From Nitrospirota bacterium (GTDB taxonomy: Bacteria > Nitrospinota > Nitrospinia > Nitrospinales > Nitrospinaceae): a stretch of 8,995 nucleotides of DNA. Below, in pieces: positions 7,179 to 8,995 of this stretch (positions are counted from its first letter, which is position 1; every line of letters starts with the position of its first letter). Position numbers and translations under genes: made by a program. Location of the stretch: the NCBI GenBank assembly GCA_030600405.1, contig JAUVMD010000034.1:1-8995 (forward strand), read 5' to 3'. Under the pieces are notes generated by a model. That model did no database searches and was not told the origin of the DNA. It was given only the letters and a program-made list of their open reading frames with translations.

Positions 7179-7202
7179 TCCTGAATCCGGCTGGATTCAG
7201 GA
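7179..7202 (-). terminator. Hairpin overlapping the stop codon of GGDEF-PilZ paralogue 2
   Basis: TCCTGAATCC (7179-7188) and GGATTCAGGA (7193-7202) form a perfect 10-bp stem with a 4-nt loop. The TGA stop codon of the gene at 7197-7199 lies inside the stem. The minus-strand sequence that follows (CCCTATTCTAATTTC) is pyrimidine-rich but has no clean U-run, so this could be a weak intrinsic terminator or a 3'-end stabilising hairpin. Confidence 0.42.
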
Positions 7203-8387
7203 TTCCGGCATCACTTTCAGAAATGAGCTTAACTCTCTACGGTCGGCCCCTTGCAACTGAACGAAGCTGACGCCAATGTCGTAGTGATCCTCGAAGATTT
7301 CCACGCGCACCGCGGTTCCGACCAGAATAATGGGGTTGTCCTTGCTGGGAATGGGGACTTCCAGCTGAATCTTGGTTCCAATTTCCATGGGATTTTCAGA
7401 TTCAAACAAGATTCCCGAAATACTGAGATCCTTGCCCTTGGCAAAGACCTGACTCTGGCCAACCCATTTTCCCAACGGCTGAACCTTGATTTCACCGGCA
7501 AAATGGATACGCACGTACTGGCGCTTGTCGATGGAGAATAAACAAATCCGGTTTTTTCCTTCTGCTTTGGCGCGGTACAAAGCCTGATCGGCGCAATGAA
7601 TCAGTTTATTGGCTTCCACCGCGTCCTGGGGAAAGGTAGCGATTCCACCACTCACTGAAATTTTAATTTTCTTGCCGTCAAAAACGAGAGGCATATCCTG
7701 GATTTTCTTCCGTATCCGCTCGGCCTTGATGATCGTGTTGATCTTGTTGGTCTCGGGCAGAATTACCACCAATTCTTCACCGCCGTAACGGGCGGCCACG
7801 TCCTCTTCCCGCTTCTCGCTGAGGATGAGATTTGCCACTTTCTTGAGCACAAAATCCCCGGCGAGATGTCCCATGGTGTCATTGACTTGCTTGAAATCAT
7901 CCAGATCCAAAAACAACATGGAAAACTCCGTATCGTAACGTCGCGCCCGGGAAATTTCGCCATTCAGGGAGTCTTCAAAGTAACCACGGTTGTACAGGCC
8001 GGTTAACGAGTCACACTTGGAAAAATGGTTGGCCTCCTCAAACACTTTGAACTCGACCACTTTGGGATAATTAAAGGATTTTTTAATGGTCAAAAAATAA
8101 TCGCAAATCGCGGTCAGTAAATTGACCCGCCGCTTGAAAGACTCGCTCATCCCCTTACGATGCTTCAATATACCTTCCCAGATTTCCTTGGCCTCTCTCT
8201 GGCTGAAGTCCAGCTGAGTAAATATATTAAGCAACACCGGGAAGATTAAATCTCCTTCCGACCGTGCAATTTGCTCCAGTTCTTGCAAAAATTTTTCCTC
8301 ATTCCCTCTATGGTTTTGCATGAACCCAATGATGGATTCTCGCAAGGGCTGGATATTTTTGATGTCCTGAACCGTCTTATCTACCAT
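7197..8387 (-). CDS. GGDEF-PilZ protein, probable diguanylate cyclase (paralogue 2)
   Basis: Paralogue of the neighbouring gene with the same order of parts in 396 residues: unnamed N-terminal domain (about 1-118), GGDEF domain (about 121-286) and PilZ domain (about 288-392). Key elements are CDSLTGLYNR (125-134), FLDLDDFKQVND (159-170), an REED I-site (193-196) five residues before GGEE (202-205), GGIATFP (247-253), R-x3-R RQYVR (289-293) and D-x-S-x2-G (320-325). All catalytic, inhibitory and PilZ-binding motifs are intact, so it should both make and bind cyclic di-GMP. The N-terminal domain shares the block FPVLLNIFTQLDF and the pattern EA-x2-IW-x-G-x3-HR with paralogue 1, and the two N termini align to within a few residues, which supports the start at 8387. 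The leader is pyrimidine-rich (CCCCTTTCCTTTTGTCCCG before the ATG) with no Shine-Dalgarno sequence. Confidence 0.92.
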   Translation of the reverse strand: MVDKTVQDIKNIQPLRESIIGFMQNHRGNEEKFLQELEQIARSEGDLIFPVLLNIFTQLDFSQREAKEIWEGILKHRKGMSESFKRRVNLLTAICDYFLTIKKSFNYPKVVEFKVFEEANHFSKCDSLTGLYNRGYFEDSLNGEISRARRYDTEFSMLFLDLDDFKQVNDTMGHLAGDFVLKKVANLILSEKREEDVAARYGGEELVVILPETNKINTIIKAERIRKKIQDMPLVFDGKKIKISVSGGIATFPQDAVEANKLIHCADQALYRAKAEGKNRICLFSIDKRQYVRIHFAGEIKVQPLGKWVGQSQVFAKGKDLSISGILFESENPMEIGTKIQLEVPIPSKDNPIILVGTAVRVEIFEDHYDIGVSFVQLQGADRRELSSFLKVMPES

Positions 8388-8504
8388 CGGGACAAAAGGA
8401 AAGGGGTTTACTAAAAAATAGCAAACAATAATTAGAATTTTTTCTGACTCATTCAGGTCGGCTTAAATTCCGCAAATACCATAATAAAGCTACGAACGGG
8501 TGTC

Positions 8505-8554
8505 CTGATCTGCCGGGATGCGCCTTACTCTTAGATGGTCAACACTCAGATCAG
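8505..8554. repeat. 8-bp inverted repeat upstream of GGDEF-PilZ paralogue 2
   Basis: CTGATCTG (8505-8512) and CAGATCAG (8547-8554) are exact reverse complements separated by 34 bp. They lie about 120-170 bp upstream of the start codon at 8387, in the 231-bp spacer (8388-8618) that otherwise holds only the terminator of the LRR gene. This could be a dyad binding site or a leader stem. I could not find a convincing sigma70 or sigma54 promoter for the gene. Confidence 0.3.
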
Positions 8555-8597
8555 CAGTGACCGACTGAAGTATATAGAAAAAAGCACTCAATAATAA

Positions 8598-8615
8598 ATA
8601 CCCCTAGTGGGGTAT
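8598..8615 (-). terminator. Intrinsic terminator after the LRR gene
   Basis: ATACCCC (8598-8604) and GGGGTAT (8609-8615) form a perfect 7-bp stem around a 4-nt loop. Read on the minus strand it begins 3 nt after the TAA stop codon of the LRR gene and is followed by TTATTATT, a U-rich tail. Stem, position and tail all fit a Rho-independent terminator. Confidence 0.6.
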
Positions 8616-8618
8616 AAT

Positions 8619-8995
8619 TTACACTAGCTCTAGGGTTTTTAATTTGGGCAGGTTTTGGGAATATCGAAGCGTTTCTTCCCCGGCGGCCGTTAGCTTGTTC
8701 CCAATGACATTGAGAAAGGCTAACTTATTCAAAAATTTTGACTCCGACAGATAATTCGCCCCCTCATCTCCGATCAGATTCAAACCCAGAACCAGAGTCT
8801 GCAGGCTGGACAAGGCCGGGGACTCTGCAATGGCCTTCGCCCCCTGCGCATGGATCCAGTTGTTCTGCTCCAGATACAATTCCTCCATCTGCGTCAGGGT
8901 CTTGCTCTGCGCGAGCGCCTCCACCCCCTGGTCAGCAATGTTATTATCGTTCAAACGAAGATATTTGAGCCGGGTCAAGTATGGGCTTTGGGCAA
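8619..8995 (-). CDS. Leucine-rich-repeat protein, ribonuclease-inhibitor-like (partial, 5' end beyond window)
   Basis: C-terminal part of a protein built of LRRs of about 27-28 residues with the pattern A-x-S-x2-L-x2-L-x2-L-x-L-x3-N-x-I-x3-G. Four consecutive units are visible, starting AQSPYL, AQSKTL, AESPAL and SESKFL, plus a final half unit ending LKTLELV. The length and the helix-forming part ending in GA-x2-L are typical of the ribonuclease-inhibitor class, which usually serves as a protein-binding scaffold. The frame is open to the right edge, and the reading AQSPY upstream of the internal TTG codon continues the repeat, so the true start lies outside the window. The function cannot be told from this fragment. 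It ends with TAA just before a good terminator, so it is a separate transcription unit from the GGDEF-PilZ gene downstream. Confidence 0.85.
   Translation of the reverse strand, partial: AQSPYLTRLKYLRLNDNNIADQGVEALAQSKTLTQMEELYLEQNNWIHAQGAKAIAESPALSSLQTLVLGLNLIGDEGANYLSESKFLNKLAFLNVIGNKLTAAGEETLRYSQNLPKLKTLELV

Noticed and set aside
8613..8618. Perfect TATAAT on the plus strand
   Set aside because: No -35 box at 16-18 bp upstream, it overlaps the terminator stem and no plus-strand gene follows.

Overview
The window suggests a diderm (Gram-negative) bacterium that carries the actinobacterial-type Pup/proteasome machinery. The left third encodes a proteasome-associated ring ATPase (ARC/Mpa family) and, overlapping it by 4 bp, a Dop-type depupylase that runs off the left edge. 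The middle encodes a TonB-type energy transducer, which implies an outer membrane. Pup/UBact-proteasome loci in diderms are known from Nitrospinota, Nitrospirota and a few other phyla, so a Nitrospina-like organism is my best guess. That is inference from gene content, not a sequence match.

Layout: (1) 1-2920, minus strand: arc then dop. Pup/UBact, the 20S proteasome subunits and the ligase would be expected further left, outside the window. (2) 2921-3231: a divergent intergenic region with a good sigma70-type promoter for arc and a leader hairpin before the rightward gene. (3) 3232-4527, plus strand: a 431-residue divergent nucleotidyltransferase-like (MobA/GT-A fold) protein with a degenerate nucleotide-binding loop. 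(4) 4709-5626, plus strand: a TonB-like protein with no exbB/exbD beside it. (5) 5718-6914 and 7197-8387, minus strand: two paralogous proteins, each with an unnamed N-terminal domain, a GGDEF domain (GGEE signature, intact RxxD inhibitory site) and a C-terminal PilZ domain. A sigma54-type promoter precedes the first. (6) 8619-8995, minus strand: the C-terminal end of a ribonuclease-inhibitor-like leucine-rich-repeat protein, followed by a good intrinsic terminator.

Working together: ARC would unfold Pup- or UBact-tagged proteins for the proteasome, while Dop prepares or removes the tag. The two GGDEF-PilZ proteins should make and sense cyclic di-GMP; the transcription of one may depend on a sigma54 activator. 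The nucleotidyltransferase-like, TonB and LRR genes have no visible functional link to these systems. The most unusual points are the ARC C terminus lacking the usual proteasome-docking end, the duplicated GGDEF-PilZ architecture with its shared unnamed domain, the sigma54 promoter, and the set of interlocking inverted repeats between the two GGDEF-PilZ genes.
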